Shown: positions 1 through 9,042 of the stretch, one piece after another
Layout of the letters: every line of letters begins with the position of its first letter
Numbering within the stretch: position 1 is the stretch's first letter
Origin: Thermus amyloliquefaciens
GTDB taxonomy: Bacteria > Deinococcota > Deinococci > Deinococcales > Thermaceae
Assembly: GCF_000744885.1 (NCBI RefSeq)
Contig: NZ_JQMV01000003.1
Coordinates: forward strand, 1,798,001 to 1,862,000
Length of the DNA stretch: 64,000 bases
Direction: 5' to 3'
Translations under genes and position numbers: made by a program
Notes under the pieces: model-generated
Told to the model about the DNA's origin: nothing
Seen by the model: only the letters and a program-made list of their open reading frames with translations
Databases searched by the model: none

Positions 1-701
1 GAAAGGAGGGCCTTGCGCAGGAGGAGCCTGGCCCTGGCCTTCCCCTCCACCGCCCCAAGCCCCCGGTCCAGCTCCCTGAGGGCCCGTTCCCTCAGCCCCT
101 CCTCCGCCAGGATGCGGGCCAGAAGGTCCCAGCCCTCGGCCATCCTGGGCTCCCGGTTCAAAAGGCCATAGAGCACCGGCACCGCCTCCGCCCTCCGCCC
201 CGCGGCGTAAAGGGCCTGGGCCAGGGCCAGGTGGTAGGCGGGGCTCCGCTCCGGGGTAAGCCCCCTCCGCAAAACCTCCGCCGCCTCCTTGGCCTGCTCC
301 GCTTGGGTGAGGGCGGTGGCCCATCCTAAGTAGGCCTCCTCCGTGGGGGAAAGCTCCGCGGCCTTGGCGAAGGCCTCCGCCGCCTCCTTGGGCTTGCCCA
401 GGCGCAGGTAGACCTGGCCCAGGTTGTAGTGGCCCTCGTAGCGGTCGGGGAAGACCCGGACCATCTGGTCAAAGGCGAAGCGGGCCTCCTCGAGGCGGCC
501 CAGGCGGAAGAGGCTCACCCCCAGGCCCAGGTGGGCTGCAAAACGGCCATAGTCCTGGGCCAGGACCTCCTCGTAGGCCAGGGCCGCTTGGGCATACTCC
601 CCCGCCTTGAACAAGGACTCCGCCCGCTCCCAAGCGGGTTGCGCCAAAGCCAGTCCAAGCCCCAGGAGAAGGGTTAAGGCTTTGGGAAAAGGTCTCGTCA
701 T
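1..701 (-). CDS. Exported tetratricopeptide-repeat protein (partial, C-terminus outside window)
   Basis: The reading frame starts at ATG 701 and runs off the left edge, so only about 233 N-terminal residues are visible. Residues 1-20 form a signal peptide (basic start, Leu-rich core, ALA-Q cleavage site). From about residue 22 the chain is helical repeats of roughly 34 residues with the TPR pattern; the clearest one (about 89-121) carries N-L-G, a central L-G-K and a final A-E-L-S-P. TPR proteins are scaffolds for protein-protein contacts, so this one probably acts outside the cytoplasmic membrane; its partner is unknown. GGAGG lies five bases before the ATG and supports this start. Transcription diverges from the HNH gene. 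Confidence 0.8.
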   Translation of the reverse strand, partial: MTRPFPKALTLLLGLGLALAQPAWERAESLFKAGEYAQAALAYEEVLAQDYGRFAAHLGLGVSLFRLGRLEEARFAFDQMVRVFPDRYEGHYNLGQVYLRLGKPKEAAEAFAKAAELSPTEEAYLGWATALTQAEQAKEAAEVLRRGLTPERSPAYHLALAQALYAAGRRAEAVPVLYGLLNREPRMAEGWDLLARILAEEGLRERALRELDRGLGAVEGKARARLLLRKALL

Positions 702-729
702 AAGGGCCTCCAAACCCGTCGTTGCCTTT

Positions 730-768
730 AGCATAGCACAGCTCCAGGGGAAGAGCCTTTGCTATCCT
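730..768. promoter_or_regulatory. Divergent -10 boxes for the TPR and HNH genes
   Basis: On the minus strand TATGCT (730-735) preceded by TGC forms an extended -10 for the TPR gene, with a leader of about 25 bases. On the plus strand TATCCT (763-768) sits six bases before the GTG at 775, so the HNH message is probably leaderless. No convincing -35 is seen for either. Confidence 0.5.
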
Positions 769-774
769 AAGGGC

Positions 775-1308
775 GTGGGTCCTCCCGGCAAGGCCCTGGA
801 CCTGGATGCCCCCAGGGTGCTGGTCCTGAACGCCGCCTACGAGGTCTTGGGGCTGGCCAGCATCAAGCGTAGCGTCCTCCTGGTGCTCTCCGGGGGAGCG
901 GAGATGCTTTCGGAAAGCGGGCGCCACCTGCACACCCCCTCCACCCAGATCCCCGTCCCCAGCGTCATCCGCCTCAAGCGCCTGGTAAGGCGGGGGCCAA
1001 GCCGCATCCCCCTAAACCGCCGCAACGTCCTGAGGCGGGACCGTTACACCTGCCAGTACTGCGGCCGCCAAGGGGGGGACCTCACTGTGGACCATGTCCT
1101 CCCCAAAAGCCGCGGGGGCAAGAGCACCTGGGAAAACCTGGTGGCCGCCTGCCGCCCCTGCAACCTGAAGAAGGGGGACCGCACCCCCGAGGAGGCGGGG
1201 ATGCGCCTTTTAAAGCCCCCTCGGGCGCCCAGGGCGCCCCTTTTTCTTTCCGATTTGAAGGAGATCCCCGAGGACTGGCAGCCCTACCTCCAGGCGTGGC
1301 TAACCTAA
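775..1308 (+). CDS. HNH endonuclease family protein
   Basis: A 177-residue protein with a C-terminal HNH nuclease domain. It has two zinc-binding CxxC pairs (Cys93/Cys96 and Cys126/Cys129), an Asp-His pair (106-107) that would be the catalytic HNH histidine, and Asn121 in the expected place. The N-terminal 85 residues resemble the extension of stand-alone bacterial HNH proteins annotated as McrA-like. The frame is open upstream, but GTG 775 is preferred because TATCCT lies six bases before it, the leaderless spacing. Substrate and role are unknown: there is no methyltransferase, intron or phage context. It converges on the EamA gene with four bases between. Confidence 0.85.
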   Translation: MGPPGKALDLDAPRVLVLNAAYEVLGLASIKRSVLLVLSGGAEMLSESGRHLHTPSTQIPVPSVIRLKRLVRRGPSRIPLNRRNVLRRDRYTCQYCGRQGGDLTVDHVLPKSRGGKSTWENLVAACRPCNLKKGDRTPEEAGMRLLKPPRAPRAPLFLSDLKEIPEDWQPYLQAWLT

Positions 1309-1312
1309 CGCC

Positions 1313-2146
1313 CTAGCGCCGCACCGTGAGGAGCACCGCCAGGAGCACTAGGCCCGCCCCCAGGTAGGCCCAAGGGGAAAGCACCTCCCGGAAGAGGAGG
1401 AAGGCGAACAGGTTGGCCACCACGGGCTCCAAGGTGGCCACCACGCTGGCCCGGGTGGCGGGAAGGTGCCTTAAACCCGCATAGTAGGCCAGATAGGCCC
1501 CGTACGTGGAAAAGGTTCCCAAGAACAGCAAGGCCCCCATGGCCTTTGGGCTGAGCGGGGTGAACCCCACCCAGGGCAAAAGCCCCAAGGCCCCCACGGG
1601 TAGGGCGTAGAGGAAGAGGGTGGGGGTGGGGTAGCGGGGGAGGTAAAGCTTGCCGAAGATGTAGTAAAGCGCGTAGGTAAACCCGGAAAGGAGCCCGAAG
1701 AAAAGGGCCGGGTACAGGGCCCGCACCCCACTCCCCCCTCCCGCCCCCATGAGCCCCACCCCCAGAAGGGTCAGGGCCACCGCCCAAAGCCCCCTGGGGT
1801 CCAGGGGTTCCCTTAAGACCCCCAGGGAAAGGAGGGCCACCCAGGCTGGGGCCGTGTACAAAAGGACGGAGGCCAGGGATGCCCCCCCGTAGACCACCGC
1901 CAGCTGGTAGGAGCCGTAGAAAAGGGAAACCCCCACCAGACCGAAAAGAAGGAGGGGCAGGGCGTCCCGGCCCTCCACCCTCACCTGGCGCAGGAGGAGG
2001 GCATGCACACCGAAGAACACCCAGGCGATGACCGCTCGGAAAAAGGCCACGGAAAGCGGGGTAAGCCCCTCCTGAAAGGCCAGGCGGCTTACGGGACCGA
2101 TGAGACCCCAAAGGAAAGCGGCCAGGAGCAGGTACAGATAACCCAC
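1313..2146 (-). CDS. EamA-family (DMT) membrane transporter
   Basis: A 277-residue polytopic protein of the drug/metabolite transporter superfamily, usually an exporter of amino acids or metabolites. Ten hydrophobic segments form two five-helix repeats, and the N-terminal W-G-x-x-x-P pattern with a charged break is typical of EamA domains. The substrate cannot be told from sequence. The start is GTG 2146; TACACT (2153-2158) ends six bases upstream, so translation is probably leaderless. Divergent from the LapA-like gene. Confidence 0.85.
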   Translation of the reverse strand: MGYLYLLLAAFLWGLIGPVSRLAFQEGLTPLSVAFFRAVIAWVFFGVHALLLRQVRVEGRDALPLLLFGLVGVSLFYGSYQLAVVYGGASLASVLLYTAPAWVALLSLGVLREPLDPRGLWAVALTLLGVGLMGAGGGSGVRALYPALFFGLLSGFTYALYYIFGKLYLPRYPTPTLFLYALPVGALGLLPWVGFTPLSPKAMGALLFLGTFSTYGAYLAYYAGLRHLPATRASVVATLEPVVANLFAFLLFREVLSPWAYLGAGLVLLAVLLTVRR

Positions 2147-2152
2147 CAGAAG

Positions 2153-2162
2153 AGTGTATAAT
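2153..2162. promoter_or_regulatory. Overlapping divergent -10 elements
   Basis: TATAAT (2157-2162) on the plus strand is a perfect -10 for the gene at 2191. On the minus strand TACACT (2153-2158) serves the EamA gene. The two hexamers overlap, so polymerase cannot occupy both at once. The -35 regions are weak. Confidence 0.5.
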
Positions 2163-2190
2163 CCCCCCGGTGCCCTATGGAGGCTGACGG

Positions 2191-2667
2191 ATGAGCGCGC
2201 GCACCCTTTTTGTCCTTCTCGTCCTCCTGCTGCTGGTACTCTTCTCCTGGCTCAACTGGGGGGAGGTCACCAAGCCCACCTCCCTCTCCCTGGGCCTCAC
2301 CCGGGTGCAGGCCCCCCTGGGCCTGGTCCTGGTGGTGGCCTTGGGGGTGGTTTCCCTCCTCTACCTCATCTTCACCATCGGCCTGGAAACCGCCGCCCTT
2401 CTGGAGGTGCGGCGCTACGCCCGGGAGCTTCTCCACTACAAGAAGCTGGCCGAGGAGGCGGAGCAAAGCCGGTACACCGAGCTTAGGCGCTACCTGGAAG
2501 AGGAGCTGAAGCGCCTGGCGGAGGTGGAGAAGGAGGAGATCCGGGCCCTCGAGGCCCGCATCGCGGAAACCCTGGAAAAACACGGCAACACCCTGGCCGC
2601 CTACATCGGGGAACTGGAGGACCAGCTCCTCAAGCTCTTGGGCCGCCCGGGGGAGGGAAAGGGCTAA
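2191..2667 (+). CDS. LapA-domain-like membrane protein with long coiled coil
   Basis: A 158-residue protein with two membrane helices (about 4-21 and 44-66) separated by a short loop, followed by a charged Glu/Lys/Arg-rich coiled coil (about 76-150) facing the cytoplasm. The two-helix unit with a W-x-N turn resembles the LapA/DUF1049 domain, linked in Gram-negatives to envelope lipid assembly, but similarity is only at pattern level. GGAGG lies seven bases before the ATG. The gene ends at a strong hairpin shared with the ribosomal cluster. Function not established. Confidence 0.7.
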   Translation: MSARTLFVLLVLLLLVLFSWLNWGEVTKPTSLSLGLTRVQAPLGLVLVVALGVVSLLYLIFTIGLETAALLEVRRYARELLHYKKLAEEAEQSRYTELRRYLEEELKRLAEVEKEEIRALEARIAETLEKHGNTLAAYIGELEDQLLKLLGRPGEGKG

Positions 2668-2701
2668 GGGCCCCCTCGTGGCTTTAGCCACGACGGGGCC
2701 C
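2668..2701. terminator. Hairpin between convergent LapA-like gene and rplQ
   Basis: Two 15-base arms (2668-2682 and 2687-2701) pair with a single C-C mismatch around a tiny loop. The hairpin lies between convergent transcription units and can form in RNA from either strand. Neither side has a proper U tract after the stem, so it may act as a barrier or 3'-end stabiliser rather than a standard intrinsic terminator. It marks the end of the str-S10-spc-alpha cluster. Confidence 0.6.
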
Positions 2702-2740
2702 TAAAAAAGCCTTAGACGCTACCCGTTTTCCCTAGGGGGG

Positions 2741-3097
2741 CTACTCCACCAGCTCCACCAGGGCCAGGGGCGCCCCATCCCCCCGACGGCGCTCCGCCAG
2801 CTTCAGCACCCGGGTGTACCCTCCGGGCCGGTTCTGGTACTTGGGAGCGATCTCGTCAAAAAGCTTGCGCACCAGCTTCACGTCCTGCAGGTCGCGGAGC
2901 ACCAGGCGGCGGGCGTGCAGGTCGCCCCGCTTGGCCAGGTGGATGAGGTGGTCCACGAACCCGGTGAGCGCCTTGGCCTTGGGCAGGGTGGTGGTGATGC
3001 GCCCGTGGGCCAGGAGGCTCTTGGCCTGGTTACGGTAAAGGGCCAGGCGGTGGGAAGAGTGACGGTTCAACTTCCTTCCAGACTTCAGGTGGCGCAT
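2741..3097 (-). CDS. rplQ: 50S ribosomal protein L17
   Basis: A 118-residue protein with the bacterial L17 start ([12 protein letters not shown]) and the usual Thermus length. L17 binds 23S rRNA near the exit-tunnel surface of the large subunit. It is the last gene of the cluster, four bases after the rpoA stop, the usual end of the alpha operon. AAGGAG in the end of rpoA supplies the ribosome-binding site. Confidence 0.97.
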   Translation of the reverse strand: MRHLKSGRKLNRHSSHRLALYRNQAKSLLAHGRITTTLPKAKALTGFVDHLIHLAKRGDLHARRLVLRDLQDVKLVRKLFDEIAPKYQNRPGGYTRVLKLAERRRGDGAPLALVELVE

Positions 3098-3101
3098 GGT
3101 C

Positions 3102-4042
3102 TCACTCCTTCAGGGCGAAGCCCTTCTTGGCCAAAGCCTCGCGGATCTCCTCGAGGCTCCTTTCCCCGATGCCGGGGATGTTCTTCAGGTCCTTGAGGTT
3201 CAAGGCCAAAAGCGCCCGCACCGATTCAATCCCCTCCTCCTTGAGGCTGTGGAGAACCCGGGTGGAAAGCCCCAGCTCCTCCAAGGGCAGGTCCAGGTCC
3301 TCCTCCCCTTCCGTGCGCTCCACCGAGGCCGGCTCCGGGGGGGCAGGGTGGAGGCCTGCGGGTTGGCGAAGTAGGAAAGGTGCTCCCTAAGGATCTCCAC
3401 CGCCTGGTTCAGGGCCTCGAGGGGGGTCACGGAACCGTCCGTCCAGATCCTCAGGATCAGCTTGTCCAGGTCGGTGCGCTGGCCAAGCCGGGTGTCCTCC
3501 ACCTGGAAGGCCACCCGGCGCACAGGGGAGAAGATGGCGTCCACGGGGATGGAGTTGATGCGGTCCTTGATGCCGTGGCGCTCGGCGGGCACGTACCCCA
3601 CGCCCCGGTCCACCCGCACCTCCATGTAAAGCTTCCCCCCCTTGTCCAAGGTGGCGATGGGGAGGTCGGGGTTCAGGATCTCCGCATCGGGGGGCACCAC
3701 AAAATCCCCCGCCTTGACCACCTTCGGGCCTTCCGCCTTCAGGACCAAGGTGGCGGTCTGCATCCTGGGGTCCAGGAAGCGCACCACCAGCTCCTTCAGG
3801 TTCAGGATGATCTCCACCACGTCCTCCTTTACCCCGGGAATGGTGGAGAACTCGTGGAGAACGTCCTCAATGTACACGCTGGTAACCGCGGTCCCGGGGA
3901 TGGAGGAAAGGAGGATCCGCCTCAAGGGGTTGCCCAGGGTGACGCCAAACCCCCGCTCCAGGGGCTCCAGGACGAACTCCCCGTATTCCCGCCCCTGGGT
4001 GCGCACCGTGAAGACCGGGGCCTTCAGCTTGCTCTCTAACAT
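3102..4042 (-). CDS. rpoA: RNA polymerase alpha subunit (single-base break in linker)
   Basis: The alpha subunit dimerises to nucleate RNA polymerase assembly, and its C-terminal domain contacts UP elements and activators. The frame from ATG 4042 encodes the whole N-terminal domain (about 230 residues), then leaves frame at a run of seven C (plus strand G7, 3337-3343). The C-terminal helix-hairpin-helix domain continues in another frame down to 3102. One extra C restores a 313-residue protein like Thermus alpha. Since the gene is essential, the break is probably a sequencing deletion; slippage on the run is the alternative. GGAGG lies three bases before the ATG. Confidence 0.93.
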
Positions 4043-4063
4043 AGACCTCCTTGCCGGTACACC

Positions 4064-4086
4064 GGGGCCCGGACAGGCCGGGCCCC
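4064..4086 (-). repeat. Intercistronic GC hairpin, rpsD-rpoA
   Basis: A perfect 9-bp inverted repeat (4064-4072 with 4078-4086) with a five-base loop fills the 51-base gap between rpsD and rpoA. There is no U tract, so it is not an ordinary terminator. It could be an mRNA processing or stabilising element, or a site of translational control. Confidence 0.5.
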
Positions 4087-4093
4087 CTTAGGG

Positions 4094-4723
4094 CTACCTG
4101 GAGTAGAACTCCACCACCAGCTGCTCGTTCACGGGAAGCGCCAGGTCCTCCCGGTCGGGCAGGCGCAGGAACTTGCCCTTCATCCCCTCCACGTCCAAGG
4201 AAAGCCAGGGGCCCACCTTGCGGCCCTTCATGGCCTCGAGGTTCTCCCGGATGAAGGGCAGGTTGCGGCTGCCCTCGGCGATGGCGATCTCATCCCCCGG
4301 CTTCACCCGGTAGGCGGGAAGGTCCACCCGGCGGCCGTTCACGGTGATGTGGCCGTGGCGCACCATCTGCCGGGCCTGGCGGCGGCTTACGGCAAAGCCC
4401 AGCCGGTAGACCACGTTGTCCAAGCGGGACTCCAAAAGACCCAGGAAGACGGTACCCGTAACCCCCTTCTTGCGGCTCGCCTCCTCAAAGAGGTTGCGGA
4501 ACTGGGTTTCGGAGATCCCGTAGATGCGGCGGAGCTTCTGCTTCTCCCTAAGGCGCACCGCGTAGTCGGAAGGACGGCGGGTGCGCTTCTGCCCGTGCTG
4601 CCCCGGAGGGTAGGGGCGGCGCTCCATGGCGCACTTGGGGCTGTAGCAACGCTCCCCCTTCAGGTAGAGCTTGACTCCTTCCCGGCGGCAAAGACGGCAA
4701 ACTGGACCAATGTAACGACCCAT
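4094..4723 (-). CDS. rpsD: 30S ribosomal protein S4
   Basis: A 209-residue primary 16S rRNA-binding protein that nucleates 30S assembly. The N-terminus carries four cysteines at 9, 12, 26 and 31, the zinc site of Thermus S4 that many bacteria lack. The S4 RNA-binding domain lies at about 99-160. In E. coli S4 represses the alpha operon; no equivalent pseudoknot was recognised here. It follows rpsK by 13 bases. Confidence 0.97.
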   Translation of the reverse strand: MGRYIGPVCRLCRREGVKLYLKGERCYSPKCAMERRPYPPGQHGQKRTRRPSDYAVRLREKQKLRRIYGISETQFRNLFEEASRKKGVTGTVFLGLLESRLDNVVYRLGFAVSRRQARQMVRHGHITVNGRRVDLPAYRVKPGDEIAIAEGSRNLPFIRENLEAMKGRKVGPWLSLDVEGMKGKFLRLPDREDLALPVNEQLVVEFYSR

Positions 4724-4736
4724 CTTCTCCTACTCC

Positions 4737-5126
4737 TTACGAAGCCTTGCGGAACTTCTTCTTAGGCCGGCAGCCGTTGTGGGGCACGGGGGTGTCGTCC
4801 ACGATGGACTTCACCTGCAAGCCCGAGGCCTGGAGGGCCCGGATGGCCTGCTCCCGACCCGCCCCGGTGCCGCGCACGATCACGTCCACGCTCTGCATGC
4901 CATAGGCCATGGCCTTCTTGGCGGCGTCCATGGCCGCAAGCTGGGCCGCGTAGGGCGTGCCCTTGCGGCTTCCCTTGTAGCCGATGACCCCGCCCGAGGA
5001 CCAGGTGATGGGGTTGCCGTCCGGGTCGGTGATGGTGACGATGGTGTTGTTGTAGGAGGCGTGGATGTACGCCTTCCCGCTGGCCACCTGTCGCTTGACT
5101 TTTTTCTTGGTCGGTTTCCTGGCCAT
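4737..5126 (-). CDS. rpsK: 30S ribosomal protein S11
   Basis: A 129-residue protein of the 30S platform near the mRNA exit path. It has the conserved central region ([13 protein letters not shown]) and the basic C-terminal tail (G-C-R-P-K-K-K-F-R). GGGAG three bases before the ATG is the ribosome-binding site. Order rpsM-rpsK-rpsD-rpoA-rplQ is the standard alpha operon. Confidence 0.97.
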   Translation of the reverse strand: MARKPTKKKVKRQVASGKAYIHASYNNTIVTITDPDGNPITWSSGGVIGYKGSRKGTPYAAQLAAMDAAKKAMAYGMQSVDVIVRGTGAGREQAIRALQASGLQVKSIVDDTPVPHNGCRPKKKFRKAS

Positions 5127-5165
5127 ACTCTCCCTCAGCTTTAGGAGTATCCACTGGCCCTAGAA

Positions 5166-5546
5166 CTACTTCCTAGGCGCCTTCTTCTTACCCGCCACGG
5201 TCTTGCGGGGTCCCTTACGGGTACGGGCATTGGTGCGGGTGCGCTGCCCCCTCACCGGCAATCCGCGGCGGTGGCGGAGGCCCCGGTAGCAACCGATGTC
5301 CATAAGGCGCTTGATGTTGGCGGCCACCTCCGCCCTGAGCTCACCCTCCAGCTTCCAGGTGTTCTCCACGTACTCCCGAAGGCGCACCACCTCCGCCTCG
5401 GTGAGGTCCTTCACCCGGGTCGCCGGGTTGATCCCCGTCTTCTCCAAGGCCTCCTTGGCCCGGGCGGGCCCCACCCCATAGATGTAGGTGAGGGCCACAT
5501 CCACCCGCTTGTTCCTGGGAATCTCCACGCCTGCAATCCTCGCCAC
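5166..5546 (-). CDS. rpsM: 30S ribosomal protein S13
   Basis: A 126-residue head protein that contacts the P-site tRNA and bridges to the large subunit. It begins [10 protein letters not shown] and ends in a long Lys/Arg-rich tail, as in other Thermus S13. It follows rpmJ by nine bases. Confidence 0.97.
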   Translation of the reverse strand: MARIAGVEIPRNKRVDVALTYIYGVGPARAKEALEKTGINPATRVKDLTEAEVVRLREYVENTWKLEGELRAEVAANIKRLMDIGCYRGLRHRRGLPVRGQRTRTNARTRKGPRKTVAGKKKAPRK

Positions 5547-5555
5547 GTTCCCTCC

Positions 5556-5669
5556 TTACCCTTGCCGTTGCTTGTGCTTCGGGTTCTCGCAGATCACGTA
5601 CACCCGACCGTGCCGGCGCACCACCTTGCACTTCTCGCACATCTTTTTAACCGACGCCCGTACCTTCAT
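5556..5669 (-). CDS. rpmJ: 50S ribosomal protein L36 (zinc form)
   Basis: A 37-residue protein starting M-K-V-R-A-S-V-K-K. Cys11, Cys14, Cys27 and His32 form the zinc ribbon of C+ type L36. It packs into 23S rRNA near the base of the L7/L12 region. It lies between infA and rpsM, its usual place. Confidence 0.95.
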   Translation of the reverse strand: MKVRASVKKMCEKCKVVRRHGRVYVICENPKHKQRQG

Positions 5670-5677
5670 CTCGCCTC

Positions 5678-5896
5678 CTACTTCCTGTACACGATGCGGC
5701 CCCGCGTGGGGTCGTAGGGGGTAATCTCCACCACCACCCGGTCCCCAGGCAGGATGCGGATGTAGTGCATGCGCATCTTGCCCGAAATGTAGGCCAGGAT
5801 CTCGGGTCCCGAGTCCAGCTTCACCCGAAACGTGGTGTTGGGCAAAGCCTCGGTAACCACGCCCTCTGCCCGAATGGTGTCCTTCTCCTTCGCCAT
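5678..5896 (-). CDS. infA: Translation initiation factor IF-1
   Basis: A 72-residue OB-fold protein that blocks the 30S A site during initiation. The frame is open ten residues further upstream, but the start is set at 5896 because the chain then begins M-A-K-E-K-D-T, the family N-terminus, seven bases after the map stop. The middle (G-x-M-R-x-x-x-I-R-I-L-P-G-D-x-V) is the conserved rRNA-contact strand. Confidence 0.95.
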   Translation of the reverse strand: MAKEKDTIRAEGVVTEALPNTTFRVKLDSGPEILAYISGKMRMHYIRILPGDRVVVEITPYDPTRGRIVYRK

Positions 5897-5903
5897 ACCC
5901 CTC

Positions 5904-6671
5904 CTACCCTGCCCGCACCAGGGCAACCCCGGTGAGGAGCTCCGGGCCTTCCTCCGTCACCAAGACGGTGTTCTCGTAGTGGGCGGCGAGGTTGCCCCTT
6001 CCGGCGCTCGCCGTCCAGCCATCTTCCAATATTACCACGGAAGCCGGGCGTAGGGTCACCATGGGCTCGAGGGCCAGGGTCATCCCGGGCCGGATCTTGG
6101 GGCCCGTTCCCGGCTTGCCGAAGTTGGGCAGCTGGGGATCCTCGTGGATCTCCCGCCCCACCCCGTGCCCCACGAACTCCCGCACCACCCCGTATCCACG
6201 GCTCTCCAGATAGGTCTGCACCGCATGGGCCACATCCCCGATGCGGTACCCGGGCCTAAGGTACTTCATCCCCTCCCAGAAGGCGGCCTCCGTGTCCTGG
6301 ATAAGCCTTTCCGCCTCCGGGGAGACCTTGCCCACGGGAAAGGTGCGGGCCATGTCCGCGGCGAAGCCCCCATAGATGAGGCCCACGTCCACGGAAAGGA
6401 TATCCCCCTCCTTGAGGGGCTCCTCTGAGGGGATGCCGTGGACCACCACCTCGTTCACCGAGGTGCACAGGGTGGCGGGGAACCCGTAAAGGCCCAGGAA
6501 GGCCGGTTTGGCCTTGCGCCTTTTTATGGCCTCATAGGCGATCCGGTCCAGCTCCTTGGTGGTGACGCCGGGCTCCACGTGCCGCCTTACCTCCTCCACC
6601 ACCTCGGTGAGGAGGGCTCCCGCCTCCCGCATGCGCTCAATCTCCCACGGACTTTTCAGTTTGATGGCCAT
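5904..6671 (-). CDS. map: Methionine aminopeptidase, type I
   Basis: Removes the initiator Met from nascent proteins. The 255-residue chain has the five metal ligands Asp95, Asp106, His169, Glu202 and Glu233, and the substrate histidine His78 in V-V-V-H-G. No N-terminal zinc extension is present, so this is the short type Ia form. Its ATG shares one base with the adk stop (TGATG), implying coupled translation. Position between adk and infA is standard. Confidence 0.96.
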   Translation of the reverse strand: MAIKLKSPWEIERMREAGALLTEVVEEVRRHVEPGVTTKELDRIAYEAIKRRKAKPAFLGLYGFPATLCTSVNEVVVHGIPSEEPLKEGDILSVDVGLIYGGFAADMARTFPVGKVSPEAERLIQDTEAAFWEGMKYLRPGYRIGDVAHAVQTYLESRGYGVVREFVGHGVGREIHEDPQLPNFGKPGTGPKIRPGMTLALEPMVTLRPASVVILEDGWTASAGRGNLAAHYENTVLVTEEGPELLTGVALVRAG

Positions 6672-7231
6672 CAGATTCCCAGGGCTTCCCGGATGCGGGC
6701 GTAAACCTCGTCAGGGGTACCCAGGCCGTCCACCCGCTTCAGAGCGCCCGTCTTCTCATAATACCGCACCAGGGGCTCGGTCTTCTCCCGGTAGACCTCG
6801 AGCCTCCGGCGGATGGTCTCCTCGTTGTCGTCGGAGCGGCCCTCCAGCTCGGCCCGCCGGAGCATCCGGCGCACCAGCTCCTCCTCCGGCACCTCCACCA
6901 GCACCACGCCCAGGAGCCGGGTACCCGTCTCCTTAAGGAGCCCGTCCAAGGCCTCCGCCTGGGGGAGGGTACGGGGGAAGCCGTCAAAGATGACCCGCTC
7001 CGCCAACTCCTCCCGAATGAGGGCCAGGATGAGCTCGTCCGGCACCAGGTCTCCCCGGTCCATGATGGGCTTCACCTGTTGCCCCAAGGGCGTGCCCCGG
7101 GCCACGTGGTCCCGCAGGATGTCCCCGGTGGAAAGCTTTTTGAAGCCCAGTTCCCCCGCCAGCCTGGCCGCCTGGGTGCCCTTTCCCGCCCCTGGCGGCC
7201 CCAAGAAGATCACCGCTTCCCCCATCCGCAT
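6671..7231 (-). CDS. adk: Adenylate kinase (short, zinc-free)
   Basis: Interconverts ATP + AMP and 2 ADP. The P-loop G-P-P-G-A-G-K-G-T is at residues 11-19, and D-G-F-P-R-T in the middle is the AMP-site motif. At 186 residues it has the short lid and no zinc cysteines. The first ATG (7231) matches the length of the Thermus enzyme; a second ATG at 7225 has better spacing from AGGGGG (eight bases) and may be used instead. It follows secY by ten bases. Confidence 0.95.
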   Translation of the reverse strand: MRMGEAVIFLGPPGAGKGTQAARLAGELGFKKLSTGDILRDHVARGTPLGQQVKPIMDRGDLVPDELILALIREELAERVIFDGFPRTLPQAEALDGLLKETGTRLLGVVLVEVPEEELVRRMLRRAELEGRSDDNEETIRRRLEVYREKTEPLVRYYEKTGALKRVDGLGTPDEVYARIREALGI

Positions 7232-7241
7232 TACCCCCTTC

Positions 7242-8558
7242 CTAGCGCGTGCGGCCGCGGATGCGGCCCTTGGAAAGGAACCCCTCGTAGTTTCTCAGCA
7301 TCAGTTGGCTCTCGATCTGCCTCAGGGTGTCCAGGGCCACCCCCACCACGATGAGAAGCCCAATGCCGGAGAAGGCGATGCTCTTCACCCCGGTGAGGTT
7401 CTGGATGATCTGGGGCAACGCCGCCACCAGACCCAGGAAGAGGGCCCCCCACAGGGTCAGGCGGGAGACGATGTGCTCCAAGAACTTCACCGTGGGCTCC
7501 CCTGGGCGGATGCCCGGGATGAATCCCCCATATTCCCGGAGGCTTTCCGCGATCCGCTTGGGGTCAAACTGGACGGCGGTGTAGACGTAGGTGAACAGGA
7601 CGATGAGCACCACCTCGATGAGGAGGCCGGAGAGGCGGGTGGGGTTGAAGAAGTTGGCGATGGTCTGAAGGACCTGGTTGTCCTGGAAGGGGGCGGTGAG
7701 GAAGATGGGGATCTGGAGAATGGCCGCGGCGAACACGATGGGGATGACGCCAGCAGCGTTCAGCTTGATGGGGATGTAGGTGGCCTGGCCCCCGTAGACC
7801 CTCCGGCCCACCACCTTCCTGGCGTACTGCACGGGGATGCGCCTCTCCGCCTGTTGCACCGCCGCCATCCCGGCAAAGGCCAGGACGATAAAGGCCAGGA
7901 AGAAGAGGAAGGCCACCAGGTTCACCTCACCGGTGCGGATTAGGCCTGCGGTGCGGACAAGCTGCGGCAACCAGTCCACCACGATCCCGGCGAAAATGAT
8001 CATGCTGGTGCCGTTGCCGATGCCATACTCGGTGATGCGCTCCGCCATCCAGAGGAGGAGGGCGATCCCCGCCACCTGGGTGACCACCACCACCAGCCAG
8101 AAAAAGGGACCGGGGGACCAGCCCGGAAGGAGGAAGCGCCCACCCTCCGCCCCTAGGAAGGCGGTGGCCAGGAAGAACCCCTGGAAAGCCCCCAGAGCGA
8201 TGCCGCCGATGCGGGTGTACTGGTTGATGATGCGGCGGCCCTCCTCACCCTCCTTGGAAAGCTTCTCCAGGGCGGGGACCACACTCACCAGAAGCTGCAT
8301 GATGATGGCCGCGGTGATGTAGGGCATGATCCCCAGGGCAAAGATGGAGAAGCGTTCAAAGTTCCCGCCCGAAAAGAGGTTGATGATGCCGAAAACCCCC
8401 CCCTGGGTGGTGCGCAAAAATTCCTGGATCTTGTCCAGGTCCACCCCCGGGGTGGGGATAAAGGCCCCCAGGCGGTAGGCGGCCAACACCAGCAGGGTGA
8501 AGAGGATCCGCTGGCGCAGTTCGGGAATGGCCAGGGCGCTCCGGAAGGCCTTAAGCAT
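7242..8558 (-). CDS. secY: Protein translocase subunit SecY
   Basis: The channel subunit of the Sec translocon in the cytoplasmic membrane. The 438-residue protein has ten hydrophobic segments. The N-terminus (residues 1-35) and the large cytoplasmic loops with conserved G-x-x-Y/I-P-I-K and G-G-F-I-P-G-I-R-P-G blocks are recognisable. Its ATG is one base after the rplO stop, the conserved spc-operon order rplO-secY-adk. Confidence 0.97.
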   Translation of the reverse strand: MLKAFRSALAIPELRQRILFTLLVLAAYRLGAFIPTPGVDLDKIQEFLRTTQGGVFGIINLFSGGNFERFSIFALGIMPYITAAIIMQLLVSVVPALEKLSKEGEEGRRIINQYTRIGGIALGAFQGFFLATAFLGAEGGRFLLPGWSPGPFFWLVVVVTQVAGIALLLWMAERITEYGIGNGTSMIIFAGIVVDWLPQLVRTAGLIRTGEVNLVAFLFFLAFIVLAFAGMAAVQQAERRIPVQYARKVVGRRVYGGQATYIPIKLNAAGVIPIVFAAAILQIPIFLTAPFQDNQVLQTIANFFNPTRLSGLLIEVVLIVLFTYVYTAVQFDPKRIAESLREYGGFIPGIRPGEPTVKFLEHIVSRLTLWGALFLGLVAALPQIIQNLTGVKSIAFSGIGLLIVVGVALDTLRQIESQLMLRNYEGFLSKGRIRGRTR

Positions 8559-8559
8559 C

Positions 8560-9042
8560 CTAAGCCTCCTTAGGCGTTTGCCCTTCGGGTGCGGTAGCCA
8601 ACAAGACGGCCTCGCCGCCCGCAGCCTTCAGCTTCTCCAGGGCGGTTTTGGAGAAAGCGTGGGCCACCACCTTGAGGGGTTTGGCCTCCCCCTCCCCCAA
8701 CACCTTTAGCCTGTACCCCTTCTTCAGGATCCCGGCCCGGACCAACACCTCGGGGGTCACCTCCCCTTCGAAGCGGGCCAGGTCCCTCAGATTAACCCCT
8801 TGGTACTTGGGCCGCTTGATCTCCCCGGGCACCTGGCCCAGCATGCCCCGCTTGGGCAGGCGCATCAAGGTGGTGGAGCGCCCCCCCTCAAAGCGGCGGG
8901 GGTCCTTGAGGCCGCCCGAGCGGGACTTCTGGCCCTTGTGGCCCCGGGTGGCCGTCTTGCCGTGGCCGGAGCCAGGGCCCCGCCCCACCCGCTTGCGCTT
9001 CTTGTTGGCTCCGGGGTTGGGCTTGAGGTCGGTAAGCTTCAT
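8560..9042 (-). CDS. rplO: 50S ribosomal protein L15
   Basis: A 160-residue late-assembly protein of the large subunit. The N-terminal half is the Gly/Arg/Lys-rich extension ([12 protein letters not shown]) that threads into 23S rRNA; the C-terminal half is the globular domain. It is about ten residues longer than T. thermophilus L15 because of an Ala/Glu/Pro tail. Its ATG overlaps the rpmD stop (ATGA). Confidence 0.96.
   Translation of the reverse strand: MKLTDLKPNPGANKKRKRVGRGPGSGHGKTATRGHKGQKSRSGGLKDPRRFEGGRSTTLMRLPKRGMLGQVPGEIKRPKYQGVNLRDLARFEGEVTPEVLVRAGILKKGYRLKVLGEGEAKPLKVVAHAFSKTALEKLKAAGGEAVLLATAPEGQTPKEA

Noticed and set aside
3200-4042. rpoA as a real truncated alpha subunit lacking its C-terminal domain
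   Set aside because: The C-terminal domain is perfectly conserved directly downstream in another frame, which would not persist without selection.
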